Below, piece by piece: positions 1-10,500 of a DNA stretch of 64,000 bases (position 1 is its first letter; each line of letters starts with the position of its first letter). A program made the translations under genes and the position numbers. The stretch spans positions 186,001-250,000 of the forward strand of contig NZ_MQUA01000004.1 of the NCBI RefSeq assembly GCF_002943715.1, read 5' to 3'. Origin of the DNA: Polaribacter filamentus (GTDB lineage: Bacteria; Bacteroidota; Bacteroidia; Flavobacteriales; Flavobacteriaceae). The notes beneath the pieces were generated by a model. That model was not told where the DNA came from. It searched no databases and saw nothing but the letters and a program-made list of their open reading frames with translations.

Positions 1-748
1 TACAATTACGTAAAGATCCTGAAGATTTAACCATTGGTAAGTATATGCAAGATGCAGGTTATGCAACAGCTATGATTGGTAAAGGCAGTTCCGGTTGTGA
101 CAATACCGTTGGACATATAAACGATAAAGGCTTTGATTATTTTTATGGATATTTAGGTCATGGACAAGCCCATTCGTTTTTTCCAAAATTTTTACATAGA
201 AATAAGGAACAAATAGATTTCCCTAACAATGGAGGCAGCCAAACCTGGAGAGGTGAGGTTTATAGTGCAGATTTAATTTTGGATGAAGCTTTAGGCTACA
301 TCGAAGATAAAAAGGAAGAACCTTTCTTTTTGATGTATGCTTCTACATTACCACATGCTCAAATGTGGGTTCCTGAAAAATATAAAGAAGGCTATAAAGG
401 GCAATTTGAAGAAACACCATTTACAAGTAAAAACCAGGGAAAAAATATCCTCATTATGGCGTAGCTGAAGATCCAAATGCTACTACAGCAGGTATGATTA
501 GTCGTTTAGATTGGGAAGTTGGCGAGATTGTAAAAAAATTAGAAGCGCAAGGGCTTGCTGAGAATACTATTATTATGTTTTCTAGTGATAATGGTCCTCA
601 TAAAGAAGGTGGCAGGAACCCAGAATATTTTAAAAGTTCAGGTCCGTTTAGAGGTATAAAACGTGATTTATATGAAGGTGGTATTCGTATGCCTTTTATT
701 GTAAAATGGCCAGGTGTAGTAAAAGAAGTTACCAAGCTGCAGATTTAA
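1..748 (+). pseudogene. Broken S1-type sulfatase (5' end outside window)
   Basis: The frame is already open at base 3 and runs to a stop at 462-464. It resumes in another frame just before 494 and ends at 748. The first part reads as the sulfatase segment with a Gly-Lys core loop and the GFDYFYGY motif. The second part has SSDNGPHKEGG, FRGIKRDLYEGG and PFIVKWPG, the late conserved motifs of arylsulfatase-type enzymes. The frame change falls at a six-A run (440-445); one base removed or added rejoins the halves as a KYPHYGVAEDP stretch. The C-terminal subdomain is missing because sulfatase similarity stops near 728, where an IS30-type transposase tail begins. The catalytic Cys motif lies left of the window. 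The family is clear. The gene is non-functional unless the frameshift is a sequencing error, and even then it is truncated. Confidence 0.85.
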
Positions 749-866
749 GTTCTAAATCCATCATTTCTTTGGGCGTTTTAGACCCTGTAATTTTCCGAGG
801 TCTGTTGTTCAATTTTTCTTGAATAATTTGGAGTTGATTTATGTGAATTTCGTTAAAATGTGGATT
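729..866 (-). pseudogene. IS30-family transposase C-terminal remnant
   Basis: On the minus strand an open frame ends at a TAA (complement of 729-731). It encodes a C-terminal segment with the core LNNRPRKITGSKTPKEMM, matching the NNRPRK-LGYKTP-E signature at the end of IS30-family transposases. Only about 45 codons survive and no terminal repeat is seen. It lies exactly where the sulfatase fragment stops and ends where repeat R1A begins, so it probably marks an old insertion followed by deletion. Confidence 0.7.
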
Positions 867-1006
867 ATCAGTAGTTTTAGTCTAACTCCTGCTATATGTT
901 AATAGAACTAACAATATGCCAAATGTTTGAATTATACACAAATATGAAGGTTTTAAGTATAACAAATAACAGTAACTTACCGTTACTTTACAGTAAATAA
1001 AAATCC
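866..1006. repeat. Repeat block R1, copy A (5' leader of GH95 gene)
   Basis: About 140 bp closely matching 7244-7382 (R1 copy B), beginning with TATCAGTAGTTTTAGTCTAAC. It holds a GTAAC-TTACC-GTTAC inverted repeat near 971-985 that is only half preserved in copy B. It sits directly upstream of the GH95 gene, while copy B sits upstream of susC, so it is a candidate promoter/operator region duplicated with the locus. That role is inference; no activator gene survives intact in the window. Confidence 0.7.
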
Positions 1007-1103
1007 TCTAAAAAAAATGTAATTGATATACATTTCTCAAAGAGAAAAGAACTGTTAATAAGCAGTAAATTTCAAAAAAAAAATAGTCACAAAAACAAAA
1101 AAA

Positions 1104-3539
1104 ATGTTCAAAATAATTAGAATTATAGTATTAATTTCTTTTTTAAGTTTTTCTAAAGGTGTTATTTCTCAAAATAATACTTCACAATTAAATGCTACAC
1201 ATCGTACGTATGAAATTTGGGATGATCAACCCGCCCCAAATCGAGGTAAAGACTATTCTCGAATTCAAGCGAGAGGCTATCCTACAGATTCGGATTGGGA
1301 AGCACATTCTTACCCCATTGGTAACGGATACATGGGTGCTAATATTTTTGGCAGAACGGATATGGAACGCATTCAAATAACGGATAAAACATTAACCAAC
1401 GGTGCGCCTTATGGACATGGGGGGCTGACCAATTTTGGAGAGGTTTTTCTGGAATTCGACCATTATGAGGTGAAAAATTACAAGCGCTCGCTTAATCTTA
1501 ATGAAGCAATTTTAAATGTGAGTTATGAATATGAAGGTGTAAAATATACAAGGGAATATCTTGCGAATTATCCGCAGAACGTTATAGCGATAAAGCTTAA
1601 AGCAAGCAAAAAAGCAAAGCTATCTTTAACGGTAAGTGCTGTTGTTCCTTATTTAAGAAGTGCAGATGCATATAACCATTCAGGAGAAACTATAGAAAAT
1701 ATTGCAAAGTATGCCAATACAACAGCTCAAGATAATTTAATCACATTCGCTGGCAACGTTCCATCTTTCAGTCTTAATTTTGAAGGACAGGTTAAAATAA
1801 TTAACGAGGGTGGAAAGCTTATAGCAAATAACGAGAATGGATCTAACGAGATTAGAATTATTGATGCCAATTCAGCAACTATATTGATTTCAACAGGAAC
1901 CAATTACGAATTAAATGAGGATATTTTCCTACAAGATAGTACAGAATTAAAGTTAAATTCGAAAATATTTCCTCATAAAAAAGTAACAGAAATAATTGAG
2001 AATGCTAGTCTTCTGGGGTATAAAAAATTAAAAGAATCGCATCTCAAAGATTACCAAAATCTATTCTCTAGGGTTAATTTAGAAGTATCCCCTTCTGTTC
2101 CTAATATTCCTACTAAAACACTGGTGGAAAATTACAAGCAAGATGCCTCTGATATTTATTTGGAAGAATTAATGTTCCACTTTGGAAGATACTTGTTGAT
2201 TGCTAGCTCTAGAAAAGGAACACTGCCAAGCACTTTACAAGGTGTTTGGAGTCAGTACCATGTCACCCCATGGTCTGGTGGTTATTGGCACAATATTAAT
2301 GTGCAAATGAATTATTGGGGTGCATTTAACACGAATCTGGCAGAAACTTTTACTGGATATCAAGAATACTTTAACGCGTTCACACCAAAGACATATCAAC
2401 ATGCAAATACCTATATAAAGAAGTGGCATCCCAGTGCTTTTGTTGACAGTGAAAAAGGAAATGGTTGGGCTATCGGAACAGGCTCAAACGCTTATCATGT
2501 TAACGGATCAAGTGGTCATTCTGGTCCTGGCACGGGAGGTTTTACAACAAAACTTTTCTGGGATCGATTCGAATTTACCCAAGATACCACCTACCTTCGA
2601 GAACAAGCGTATCCTGCTTTGTTAGGTATGAGTACCTTTTTATCGAAAACATTATTAGCTACTGAAGATGGTAAATTATTAGTAGATCGTTCTGCATCTC
2701 CAGAGCAAAGACACAACGGCGTGCACTATATGACCATAGGAACTACTTTTGATCAAGGCTTTGTTTGGGAAACATACAACGACTTATTAAAAAGTGCTAA
2801 AATCTTAGGAACCAACGACCCTTTTTTGGAAATAGTTAGAAATCAAATAGATAAATTAGACCCTATTATTATTGGAGAATCAGGACAGATAAAAGAATAT
2901 AGAGAGGAAAAGAAATATGGAGATATTGGAGATCCAAAACACCGACATATTTCGCATTTATGCGGCCTCTACCCAGGAACCCTAATTGACTCTAAAAAGC
3001 CAGAATGGATGGAAGCCGCTAGTACAGTATTAGATTTTAGAGGTAACAAAACTACAGGTTGGGCAATGGCGCATAGAATGAACATTCGTGCAAGAACCAA
3101 GGAAGCAGAAAAAGCGTATGAAGTATATTCTGAATTTTTAAGAGAGCGTACATCTCCTAATTTATGGACTGTTCATCCGCCATTTCAAATAGATGGAAAC
3201 TTAGGCACAATGGCAGGTGTGGCTGAAATGTTGATCCAAAGTCATGAAGGTTTTATTGAGCTACTGCCAGCACTTCCCAAAGCTTGGCAAACAGGTTCAT
3301 TTGATAGATTAGTAGCAAGAGGTAATTTTGAGGTATCATTACGCTGGAAAAATAGTAAGATATCCTCCGTTAAAATCCTCTCAAAAAGTGGTGGAAAATG
3401 CAGTATCAAATTGCCTAACACTAAAGGTGTTCAATTAAAAGATCGTATGGGTAAACAAATAGTCTATAAAATTACCGACGAAGATATTATTGAATTTAAT
3501 ACTAAAAAATCAGGGAAATATTTTATTACAATTAAATAG
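1104..3539 (+). CDS. GH95 family alpha-L-fucosidase (or alpha-L-galactosidase)
   Basis: This 811-residue secreted glycoside hydrolase has a hydrophobic signal peptide (about residues 1-22). The N-terminal beta-sandwich (GH65N_2-like) starts at the WEAHSYPIGNGYMGANIFG motif near residue 65. The (alpha/alpha)6 catalytic domain follows, with WHNINVQMNYW (N397 and N399, equivalent to the Asn pair that activates water in GH95), SPEQRH (E534, likely general acid) and FQIDGNLG (D697). The C-terminal beta domain is present. Length is normal for the family. GH95 enzymes invert terminal alpha-1,2-fucose or alpha-L-galactose linkages. Next to sulfatases and a SusC/D pair, the likely job is trimming fucose from a sulfated algal glycan in the periplasm. 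The start is the first ATG after the R1 leader, with an A-rich upstream as is usual in Bacteroidota. Exact linkage cannot be told. Confidence 0.93.
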   Translation: MFKIIRIIVLISFLSFSKGVISQNNTSQLNATHRTYEIWDDQPAPNRGKDYSRIQARGYPTDSDWEAHSYPIGNGYMGANIFGRTDMERIQITDKTLTNGAPYGHGGLTNFGEVFLEFDHYEVKNYKRSLNLNEAILNVSYEYEGVKYTREYLANYPQNVIAIKLKASKKAKLSLTVSAVVPYLRSADAYNHSGETIENIAKYANTTAQDNLITFAGNVPSFSLNFEGQVKIINEGGKLIANNENGSNEIRIIDANSATILISTGTNYELNEDIFLQDSTELKLNSKIFPHKKVTEIIENASLLGYKKLKESHLKDYQNLFSRVNLEVSPSVPNIPTKTLVENYKQDASDIYLEELMFHFGRYLLIASSRKGTLPSTLQGVWSQYHVTPWSGGYWHNINVQMNYWGAFNTNLAETFTGYQEYFNAFTPKTYQHANTYIKKWHPSAFVDSEKGNGWAIGTGSNAYHVNGSSGHSGPGTGGFTTKLFWDRFEFTQDTTYLREQAYPALLGMSTFLSKTLLATEDGKLLVDRSASPEQRHNGVHYMTIGTTFDQGFVWETYNDLLKSAKILGTNDPFLEIVRNQIDKLDPIIIGESGQIKEYREEKKYGDIGDPKHRHISHLCGLYPGTLIDSKKPEWMEAASTVLDFRGNKTTGWAMAHRMNIRARTKEAEKAYEVYSEFLRERTSPNLWTVHPPFQIDGNLGTMAGVAEMLIQSHEGFIELLPALPKAWQTGSFDRLVARGNFEVSLRWKNSKISSVKILSKSGGKCSIKLPNTKGVQLKDRMGKQIVYKITDEDIIEFNTKKSGKYFITIK

Positions 3540-3597
3540 ACGGTAAATTATCTGTTTGAAAATAACTCAGAATATAAATAACCAAAAACTTTAGAAT

Positions 3598-3741
3598 ATG
3601 AACTCAATTAGAAACGAACCTTTAAATAAAAATTATGACATAAAATCTACAGCACTTCAAAAAAATAAACCCAAAAAAAAGGGAAGCTTTTTTGGCTTTG
3701 TAAAACAATCAATTAAATGTAGTTATAACATAACTAATTAA
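3598..3741 (+). CDS. Possible 47-residue leader peptide in repeat R2
   Basis: A small ATG-started frame encodes a Lys- and Asn-rich peptide with a KPKKKGSFFGFVKQ core. The same frame is readable in R2 copy B (7414-7552, immediately before susC), with conservative changes (Ile/Leu, Gly/Glu, a silent Gly codon), but copy B has no ATG. The sequence also folds into a strong hairpin at 3666-3698, so the apparent coding similarity may only reflect that both copies are recent duplicates. I do not recognise the peptide. Treat it as a leader-peptide candidate. Confidence 0.3.
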   Translation: MNSIRNEPLNKNYDIKSTALQKNKPKKKGSFFGFVKQSIKCSYNITN

Positions 3742-3752
3742 CTGCAAAAAGA
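3612..3752. repeat. Repeat block R2, copy A, with hairpin
   Basis: About 140 bp nearly identical to 7414-7552, where it forms the immediate leader of susC. It contains an AAACCCAAAAAA...TTTTTTGGCTTT hairpin (3666-3698, one mismatch). After the block, the stretch to 4048 has no recognisable gene. In copy B the next thing is the susC start codon, so R2A appears to be the leader of a susC that has been deleted. The sulfatase at 4049 now occupies that position. Confidence 0.75.
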
Positions 3753-4048
3753 TAAATAAAGTTGTCATATTTATTAGAAATCATAGTGGTACAAGGGAAT
3801 ATATTAGATATAAATAATACCATTTCGGTTGGTTTTCCAGACAGTTAAGTCTCCTTAAAATAAAACCAAGAATACAAGTAGGAGCAATTTGTTTTACTTT
3901 AGATTATTTTCCAACCATAACAAAAAACAAATTTGATTCATAAACATCCAAAAAAAGCAAATACGCTTCATATAAAATTAAAAAACATGCTAATAGAAAC
4001 CAATGCGTCTATGCCAGAACCAAATCTTGACTATAAAAACACAACAAA

Positions 4049-5593
4049 ATGAAAAATCTAATTAACAATACTTTATTTTTAATTTTGAGCCTAGTGATAG
4101 TATCGTGCTCATCTACACAGAAAAAAAATGCTTCTGAGAAAATAACATCAAAGAAAAAACCAAACATCATTTACATTCTAGCGGATGATTTAGGCTATGG
4201 GGATTTGTCTAGTTTTAATGAGAATGGAAAAATAAAAACCCCCAATTTAGACGCTATGGCTTCTGAAGGGATGATGTTTACAGATGCACATACCTCATCA
4301 TCTGTATGCACACCAACTCGATACGGTATTTTAACTGGGCGTTATAATTGGCGTTCTAGATTAAAAAGGAGTGTGTTGAGGGGTACATCGAAAGCATTAA
4401 TACCTAATGATAGAAGTACACTTGCCTCTATTTTAAAAGCATCGGGCTATCAAACGGCTTTCATTGGAAAATGGCATTTAGGCTGGGATTGGGCAAAAAA
4501 TGAAAATAATGAAATAGATTTTAGCAAAGAGGTTACCAATACACCCAACGATTTAGGTTTCGATTATGCATATGGGCATTGCGGTTCTTTAGACATGGCA
4601 CCTTATGTATATGTTGAGAATGGTTTTGCCACTCAAATACCTACGGAATTAACTGAAAGTAAATCAAAATACGGTTGGTGGAGAAATGGATTAACATCTG
4701 CTGATTTTGTACATGAAGATGTGACTCCTAATTTTTTTAGACGCGGTATTAAGTATGTACAAGAACAAGCTACAGCAGAAAAGCCTTTTTTTTTATACTT
4801 ACCCTTACCCTCGCCACATACACCCATTTTACCTACCGAAGAATGGCAAAATAAAAGTGGCTTAAACCCTTATGGTGATTTTGTAATGATGTTTGATGAT
4901 TATGTAGGGCAATTGCTAAAAGCAGTAAAAGATGCCGGAATCGAAGAAAACACCTTAATTGTTTTTACTAGTGATAATGGATGTTCACCTGCTGCAAAGA
5001 TTGATGAATTAACTGCAAAAAACCATTCTCCTAGTTATACTTTTAGAGGCCATAAAGCAGATATTTTTGAAGGCGGACATCGGGTTCCTTTTATCGTTAA
5101 ATGGCCCGCATCTGTAAAGGCAGGTTCAGTAAGCAATCAAACCATTTGTACTACCGATTTTTTTGCTACCAGTGCTGAGATCGTAAACTATAAAATGAAA
5201 GCTAGTGATGGTGAAGACAGTTTTAGTATGATGCCTTTGTTAGAAGGAAAAGATAGGAGTACAAGAGAAGCTACCATTCATCATTCTATCAATGGTAATT
5301 TTGCTATCCGTAAAGGCGATTGGAAATTAATAATGACACCAGATTCTGGCGGGTGGAGTTACCCTAACCCTAAGAAAGATAAAGACTATATTAAAACACT
5401 TCCAAAAATTCAATTGTATAATCTAGATACAGATATTGCAGAAGCAACTAATGTACAGGCTGATTACCCAGAAAAAGTAAGTGAATTAAAACAACTATTA
5501 ACGCAACAAATTCTAAAAGGAAGAAGTACCCCAGGCCTAGATCAGAAAAATGATACTGGCAATACTTGGAAAGAACTTTCATGGATGAATTAA
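4049..5593 (+). CDS. S1-family sulfatase, Cys type (lipoprotein)
   Basis: 514 residues with a lipoprotein signal (LVIVSCSS, Cys about residue 20). The metal-binding ADDLGYGD is near residue 46. The formylglycine motif C-T-P-T-R has Cys at residue 87, followed by LTGRYNW. Further on are [21 protein letters not shown] and PFIVKWPA. Cys87 must be converted to formylglycine, and a matching enzyme is encoded at 21999. The enzyme would hydrolyse sulfate esters from carbohydrate; the S1 subfamily and substrate position cannot be set from sequence alone. It is intact and full length. It lies between R2A and a susD 3' remnant, i.e. where the duplicated susCD would be expected. Confidence 0.93.
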   Translation: MKNLINNTLFLILSLVIVSCSSTQKKNASEKITSKKKPNIIYILADDLGYGDLSSFNENGKIKTPNLDAMASEGMMFTDAHTSSSVCTPTRYGILTGRYNWRSRLKRSVLRGTSKALIPNDRSTLASILKASGYQTAFIGKWHLGWDWAKNENNEIDFSKEVTNTPNDLGFDYAYGHCGSLDMAPYVYVENGFATQIPTELTESKSKYGWWRNGLTSADFVHEDVTPNFFRRGIKYVQEQATAEKPFFLYLPLPSPHTPILPTEEWQNKSGLNPYGDFVMMFDDYVGQLLKAVKDAGIEENTLIVFTSDNGCSPAAKIDELTAKNHSPSYTFRGHKADIFEGGHRVPFIVKWPASVKAGSVSNQTICTTDFFATSAEIVNYKMKASDGEDSFSMMPLLEGKDRSTREATIHHSINGNFAIRKGDWKLIMTPDSGGWSYPNPKKDKDYIKTLPKIQLYNLDTDIAEATNVQADYPEKVSELKQLLTQQILKGRSTPGLDQKNDTGNTWKELSWMN

Positions 5594-5637
5594 TGAAAAC
5601 TAGTAAAATGGAATATACAACACTTTCAATATTACTT

Positions 5638-5852
5638 AACGAGCAAGTACCCGGGTATTAATCTAAATTTTTAATATTCAAAGAAAGACAATCTTCGATT
5701 GTACATTAAATTTATATCGTATTATTTGAATTAGTTTGTTGAGAATGAGAAGAGCTAGTTTATCTTCTCATTTTCAATATTAAAGAATACTGCCATAGTT
5801 AAAAATAATAAATGCATACTAAAGCATTATTTTATCAAGGTTACTTCGTTTA
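5638..5852 (+). repeat. Repeat block R3, copy A: susD 3' tail plus downstream region
   Basis: The block matches 12280-12494 almost base for base. It starts with the last codons of the SusD gene (NEQVPGY and TAA at 5659-5661) and continues through its terminator hairpin to the TTACTTCGT junction. No other part of a susD gene remains here, so this is the 3' stump of a lost susD paralogue. Copy B is interrupted at its right edge by the composite transposon; copy A is not, and so gives the pre-insertion sequence. Confidence 0.88.
5741..5775 (+). terminator. Hairpin terminator downstream of susD remnant
   Basis: GAGAATGAGAAGA pairs with TCTTCTCATTTTC across a 9-base loop with one mismatch, and the 3' arm carries a T-run. 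The same hairpin follows the intact susD at 12383-12417. Here it would end transcription from the sulfatase. Confidence 0.6.
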
Positions 5853-6017
5853 ATGAGAAATTACTTAAAAAAAGCTTTACAGATTGTTGCGTTAAATATT
5901 TCAAATAAACAATTTGATGTTAATATGTTTGCTAGAGAGTTGGGCGTGAGCCAAACATTACTATTTACGAAAATTAAAGCTTGGGCAAATAAAGACCGTT
6001 GCAAAAAGCAAACTTAA
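5853..6017 (+). pseudogene. HTCS-type AraC DNA-binding domain fragment, copy A (R4)
   Basis: From the ATG at 5853, 46 codons match the start of the AraC-type helix-turn-helix of hybrid two-component regulators ([16 protein letters not shown]). Then an IS5-family element interrupts it at 5992. The frame ends inside the element. The near-identical copy B at 17235 continues through the second helix-turn-helix. Sensor, kinase and receiver parts are absent in both copies. This is a relic and not a working regulator. Confidence 0.8.
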
Positions 6018-7124
6018 TTATTTTTACTTTTTAGAATTCCCTTTTTTTTAGCTACAACATCGATTATGCTATTTTTTTCTATTTTAAGTGAGTAAATGCC
6101 TTTTTTAGGCTTCATTTTTCCTTAATTTTTACAATTAGACGCAAATATCCCTGGACTTCGATATAAATTGTAGCACATTGCCTCCATCAAATTTTGTGTA
6201 TGCATTTTTTTCATTCCTCTATATCTTGCAATTCCAACTTTAAACCATAATTTTATTCCTCCAAAAGTACGTTCTACTTTAAACCTTGTTTTTCCTATTA
6301 ATTCATTGAATCTAGTTTCTCATTTTGTTAACGGTTTATTTTTTACCGCCTTTTTAAGGATATGATTCTTTAAATTATGCTTCTTTAAAATCGCAACATT
6401 TTTCTTTGATTGGTACCCTTTATCTGCCTTTAGAGGGATGTCTTTTGGCAATACCACATTTACAGTTTCTAGAACTTCTTCCAAATTTGTAATCTCATTT
6501 TTGCTGGTGGTTGTAGTTAGTACGCTTAGAACAAGACCTTCGTTATCGGTTACATGGTGCTTTTTAAACCCAAAATGGTACGTTCCTCTTTTCTTTAACC
6601 ATGTACCCTCTTTATCGACACTATCTGGATATTCTTTGTGTACTTCTGCTTGGTCTGCACAGCAGTCTTCGGTTACCTTAAAGTTTGTTTTTCCTTTTGG
6701 TCTAAGTGGAGTCTCTGTTACACTAGCGTCTATTCTTAAACCTGTTTTTACAATAATATTCTGTATTTCTAGCTGTTTATTTATGGAAGCAAATAATTTT
6801 TCGAAGGTTTGTGTTTTGGTTAATGCGGTTCTAAACCTACTTAAAGTACTATAATCTGGAGCAACCTGCTCAATGGTCATACCACAAGAATAACTAAAGG
6901 ATAGACTGTCATTTATTCGATCTTCAACTTTAGAATCGTTTAATCCATACCAACTTTGTAAAAGACACATTTTAAAAAGCAATAACCCATCATAAGAAGG
7001 ATTGCCAGTGGCACTTTTTCCTTTTGAATAGTCTTTATTTATTAGGATAGAAATCGTATCCCAATCGATAAGGGTGTTTATTTGAGTAAAAAATGTCTTT
7101 TTAATTTTTCTTGCTCGTAAATCG
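5992..7124 (-). mobile_element. Degenerate IS5-family element, 5' truncated
   Basis: The right end carries the terminal sequence AAGACCGTTGCAA at 5992, the same as the ends of the intact copies at 37473 and 50758. The body runs on the minus strand and similarity ends at 7124, inside codons for the N-terminal RARKIKK region. The other terminal repeat, the promoter and the first codons are missing. It is clearly older than the other two copies, with many substitutions and a nonsense codon. It inserted into the HTCS fragment. Confidence 0.88.
6122..7124 (-). pseudogene. IS5-family transposase, inactivated
   Basis: It aligns along the 347-residue transposase of the intact copies but lacks the N-terminal codons. 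A Trp codon has become TGA (complement near 6320), splitting it into a 220-residue frame (6320-6982, counted from an internal Met) and a C-terminal tail with VERTFGGIKLW. The first two catalytic Asp regions (IDASV and ADKGYQ) are still readable. The loss of both ends of the reading frame makes it inactive. Confidence 0.88.
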
Positions 7125-7243
7125 AAAATCCGTTATTAGGGGTTCAAAAGTACATCTTTAGGATTTTTAGTTTCAAAAGAACTTAAAATGTTTGATTATT
7201 GTAAAAGCTAATAAAAAGAACAACTAAACTAAAACTTACAAAG

Positions 7244-7382
7244 TATCAGTAGTTTTAGTCTAACCCCTGCTAAATGTTAATAGAACTAACAATATGCTAA
7301 ATGTTTGAATTACAAATAAATATGAGTATTTTAAGTATCACAAGTAACAGTAACGTACCCTTTCTTTACAGTATAGAAAAAT
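7244..7382. repeat. Repeat block R1, copy B (upstream of susC)
   Basis: Copy of 866-1006. Here R1 is followed within about 30 bp by R2 copy B. In copy A the GH95 gene lies between R1 and R2. The intervening 7125-7243, between the IS remnant and R1B, shows no recognisable feature. Together R1B and R2B form the susC 5' region. Confidence 0.7.
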
Positions 7383-7413
7383 TTTAATAAAAAGTGAGAC
7401 CGTAAAATAAATC

Positions 7414-7552
7414 AAACGAACCTTTAAATAAAAATTATGACTTAAAATCTACAGCACTTCAAAAAAATAAACCCAAAAAAAAGGAAAGCTTTTTTGGGTT
7501 TGTAAAACAATTAATTAAATGCTTTAAAACATAACTAATTAACTACAAAAAT
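7414..7552 (+). promoter_or_regulatory. Repeat block R2, copy B: susC leader with strong hairpin
   Basis: The leader ends one base before the susC ATG. It contains a perfect 12-bp stem, AAACCCAAAAAA with TTTTTTGGGTTT, at 7469-7501 around a 9-base loop. This could act as an attenuator or as an mRNA structure that controls susC translation. The hairpin is better paired here than in copy A, where it has one mismatch. Function is inferred from position and structure only. Confidence 0.5.
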
Positions 7553-10500
7553 ATGAAAAAAATAATTAGAGGAATTATCATAAACGGTCATATTCCTAAT
7601 TCCAATGTAAAAATAAGACTAATATCATTTTTGCTCTTATTTTGCCTATATAACGGTTACGCAATCGATACTGTTAATAAAATTGACGATATAGATATTA
7701 CTGTACAAGACTTTAATTTAAAAGGTATGGTTACCGATATTAATGGCCAACCCTTGCCAGGTGTAACTATAGTTGAAAAAGGTACAACAAATGGGGTTGC
7801 CACAGATTTTGATGGGAATTACACCATTAATATATTAAATAAAGATGCAGTACTGGTTATCAGTTATTTAGGTTTTATAACTCAAGAAATTATAGTTGCA
7901 GGTAAAACCAATATTAATATAGCTTTAAAGGAAGATTCACAAATCCTTGATGAGATAGTTGTAATAGGTTATTCGTCTTCTAGAAAAGGTGATTTAACAG
8001 GTGCAATATCAACAGTTTCAGGTAAAGATTTTGATAGAGTAGCCGCTACGTCTCCTTTACAAATATTGCAAGGTCGGGCGCCTGGACTTAACATTACAAG
8101 TGCTTCTGGTCTGCCTGGATCAGGAAGCAATGTGCAAATAAGAGGTGTAGGGTCTATAAATGGAACTAGTGCTCCAATTTATGTTGTAGATGGTGTTATT
8201 AAGACATCAATAGATAATCTTAATCCAAATGTTATAAAGTCAGTTTCTGTATTGAAGGATGCTTCAGCAGCTGCTATTTATGGTGCCAGAGCGGCCAATG
8301 GTGTTATTATTGTAACTACAAAAAGGGGGAAAGGTAAAAATGCTCCTGAAATTAATTTTAATGCCTTTTATAGTGTTCAAAACGAAAGTAATTTGAGATT
8401 AAATCTTTTGAATGCGGAACAATTTTTGACAGTTTGGACAGAATCCCATGAAAATATTGGTTTAACTCCTAATTGGACACAAGCTGATCTAGTTGCAGTT
8501 GCAGGTGTGGATACAAACTGGCGAGACGAAATGCTTCAAACAGGGATGATTTCTAATTACGACTTATCTGTTTCTGGTGGAAACGAAAACTCTAATTACT
8601 TTGTAGCTCTTAATTCTTTAAGTCAAGAAGGTATGTCTATAGGAACGGGATTTCAAAAATTAAACTTAACATTAAACTCTGACCATAAAATTAATAAGTG
8701 GTTAACCTTCGGGAATTCTATTCTACTTTATTCCTCCAAAAAGGAAGGTACTGGAAGTCCTTATAACCTCGCAACACGTAAATCTCCATTTACTCGAGTA
8801 TATGAAGATGATGGTGGTTGGGGTATAATTAGGTCACAAGCGTTAGAGCATATATCTGCAAACCCTGTTTGGCAAGCCAAAAATTTTCAGAATGATACCG
8901 AAAGAAGAGGATTACAGGGTAATATATATCTTACTTTAAAGTTGCTTAAAGGGTTAGAATTTACTACCAGAGGAAGTATGGATTATGAAGCTAGATATTC
9001 AACCGATTTTAGTCCTGCCGTGCCAGATCCTACGATATATTCTTGGGAAGGAACAACAGTTAACTCGCTTGCAAAGAGGGCTGACGATACAACGCATTGG
9101 ATAGCAGATTTTTTATTAAATTACAATTTAACTTTAAATGAAAATCATAAAATAAGTGCCTTATTGGGGTATTCTATGGAAGAAAATAAATTTGAAAGTT
9201 TGACTGGAAGTATTTTAGGTACACCAAACAATAGTATACGATTTTTAAATGCTGGAGATCCTGAAACGCAATTAAATAGTAATAGATTTACCGATTGGAG
9301 TTTTTCTTCAATATTTTCTAGAGTAGGCTATACTTATAAAAACAAATATTCTGTTAACGGTACTATTAGACGAGATGGAACATCTAGATTGACTGAAGAA
9401 AATAGATATGGGGTGTTCACTGCGGCTTCCTTAGGATGGACAATAAGTGAAGAAGATTTTTTTAATAAAGAAGGACTTGTCAATAACTTAAAGCTAAGAG
9501 CTAGTATAGGTACATTAGGTAATGTATTAAGTCTTGGTAATTACCCTACAACGTCTATATTAAGTAGCCAAGGAACGGTTTTAAATCAAGGTATATCTCA
9601 AGGTTACACCCAAACGGCGGCTATAAATCAAGATATAACATGGGAAAGAGCTACAAAAAGTAATTTTGGTATAGATGCCCTATTGGCTAGTGGGAACATT
9701 TATACTTCTTTGGATTATTTTGTAGAAGAAACTACTGATCAACTTTTTGTTCAGCCTATTCCACAATCGAACGGATTTTCTTCAAATCCAAGAATTAATT
9801 CTGGAGCAGTAAAAAATTCAGGTTTTGAGTTACAGTTAGGGTTTAGAGATAACACAGCTAAAGATTGGTCTTATGATGTTAATTTTAACTTAGCTACTGT
9901 AAAAAATGAAGTTTCAGACCTTGGTGGACGTGATGATGAATTTTTAGCAAATGGTCTTAAAGTAGGAGAGCCTGTAAATTCATTTTTCGGCTTTCAAACT
10001 AATGGATTAATTACCGATGCAAGTCAATTAACAAAATACCAGGAAGGTCCTTTTCGTTCAAAAGATATTGGAGATATTGATATTGTGGATACTAACATGG
10101 ATGGTTTAATAAATGGGGAAGACAGAACTATTATAGGAAATAGATTTCCAAACCTTACATATGGTATGATTAGTACCGTTAATTACAAAAACTGGAGTTT
10201 TCAAGTACAAGTACAAGGTGTTCAAGGTAGAGATATATACATCGGATCTAGAAATTCAACGGATTTAACGGTGCTTATGTCTTCATGGGCAAGAAATGAA
10301 GATGCCAGAGTTTTTAATAGATTTCACCCAGTTAATAACCCAAATGGTACCTGGCCAAGGGTAACGAAAGATGATAGAGGATCAAATACAGAAATTTCAG
10401 ATTTTTGGTTAGAGGATGCATCGTTTTTGCGTATAAACAATATCTATTTATCTTATAACCTACCAACAGAAGTGCTAAGTAAAATAGGAATAGGTGGTTT

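Noticed and set aside
6438..6854. 138-codon plus-strand frame within the IS5 remnant
   Set aside because: It is a reverse-strand shadow of the transposase frame and has no protein-like features.
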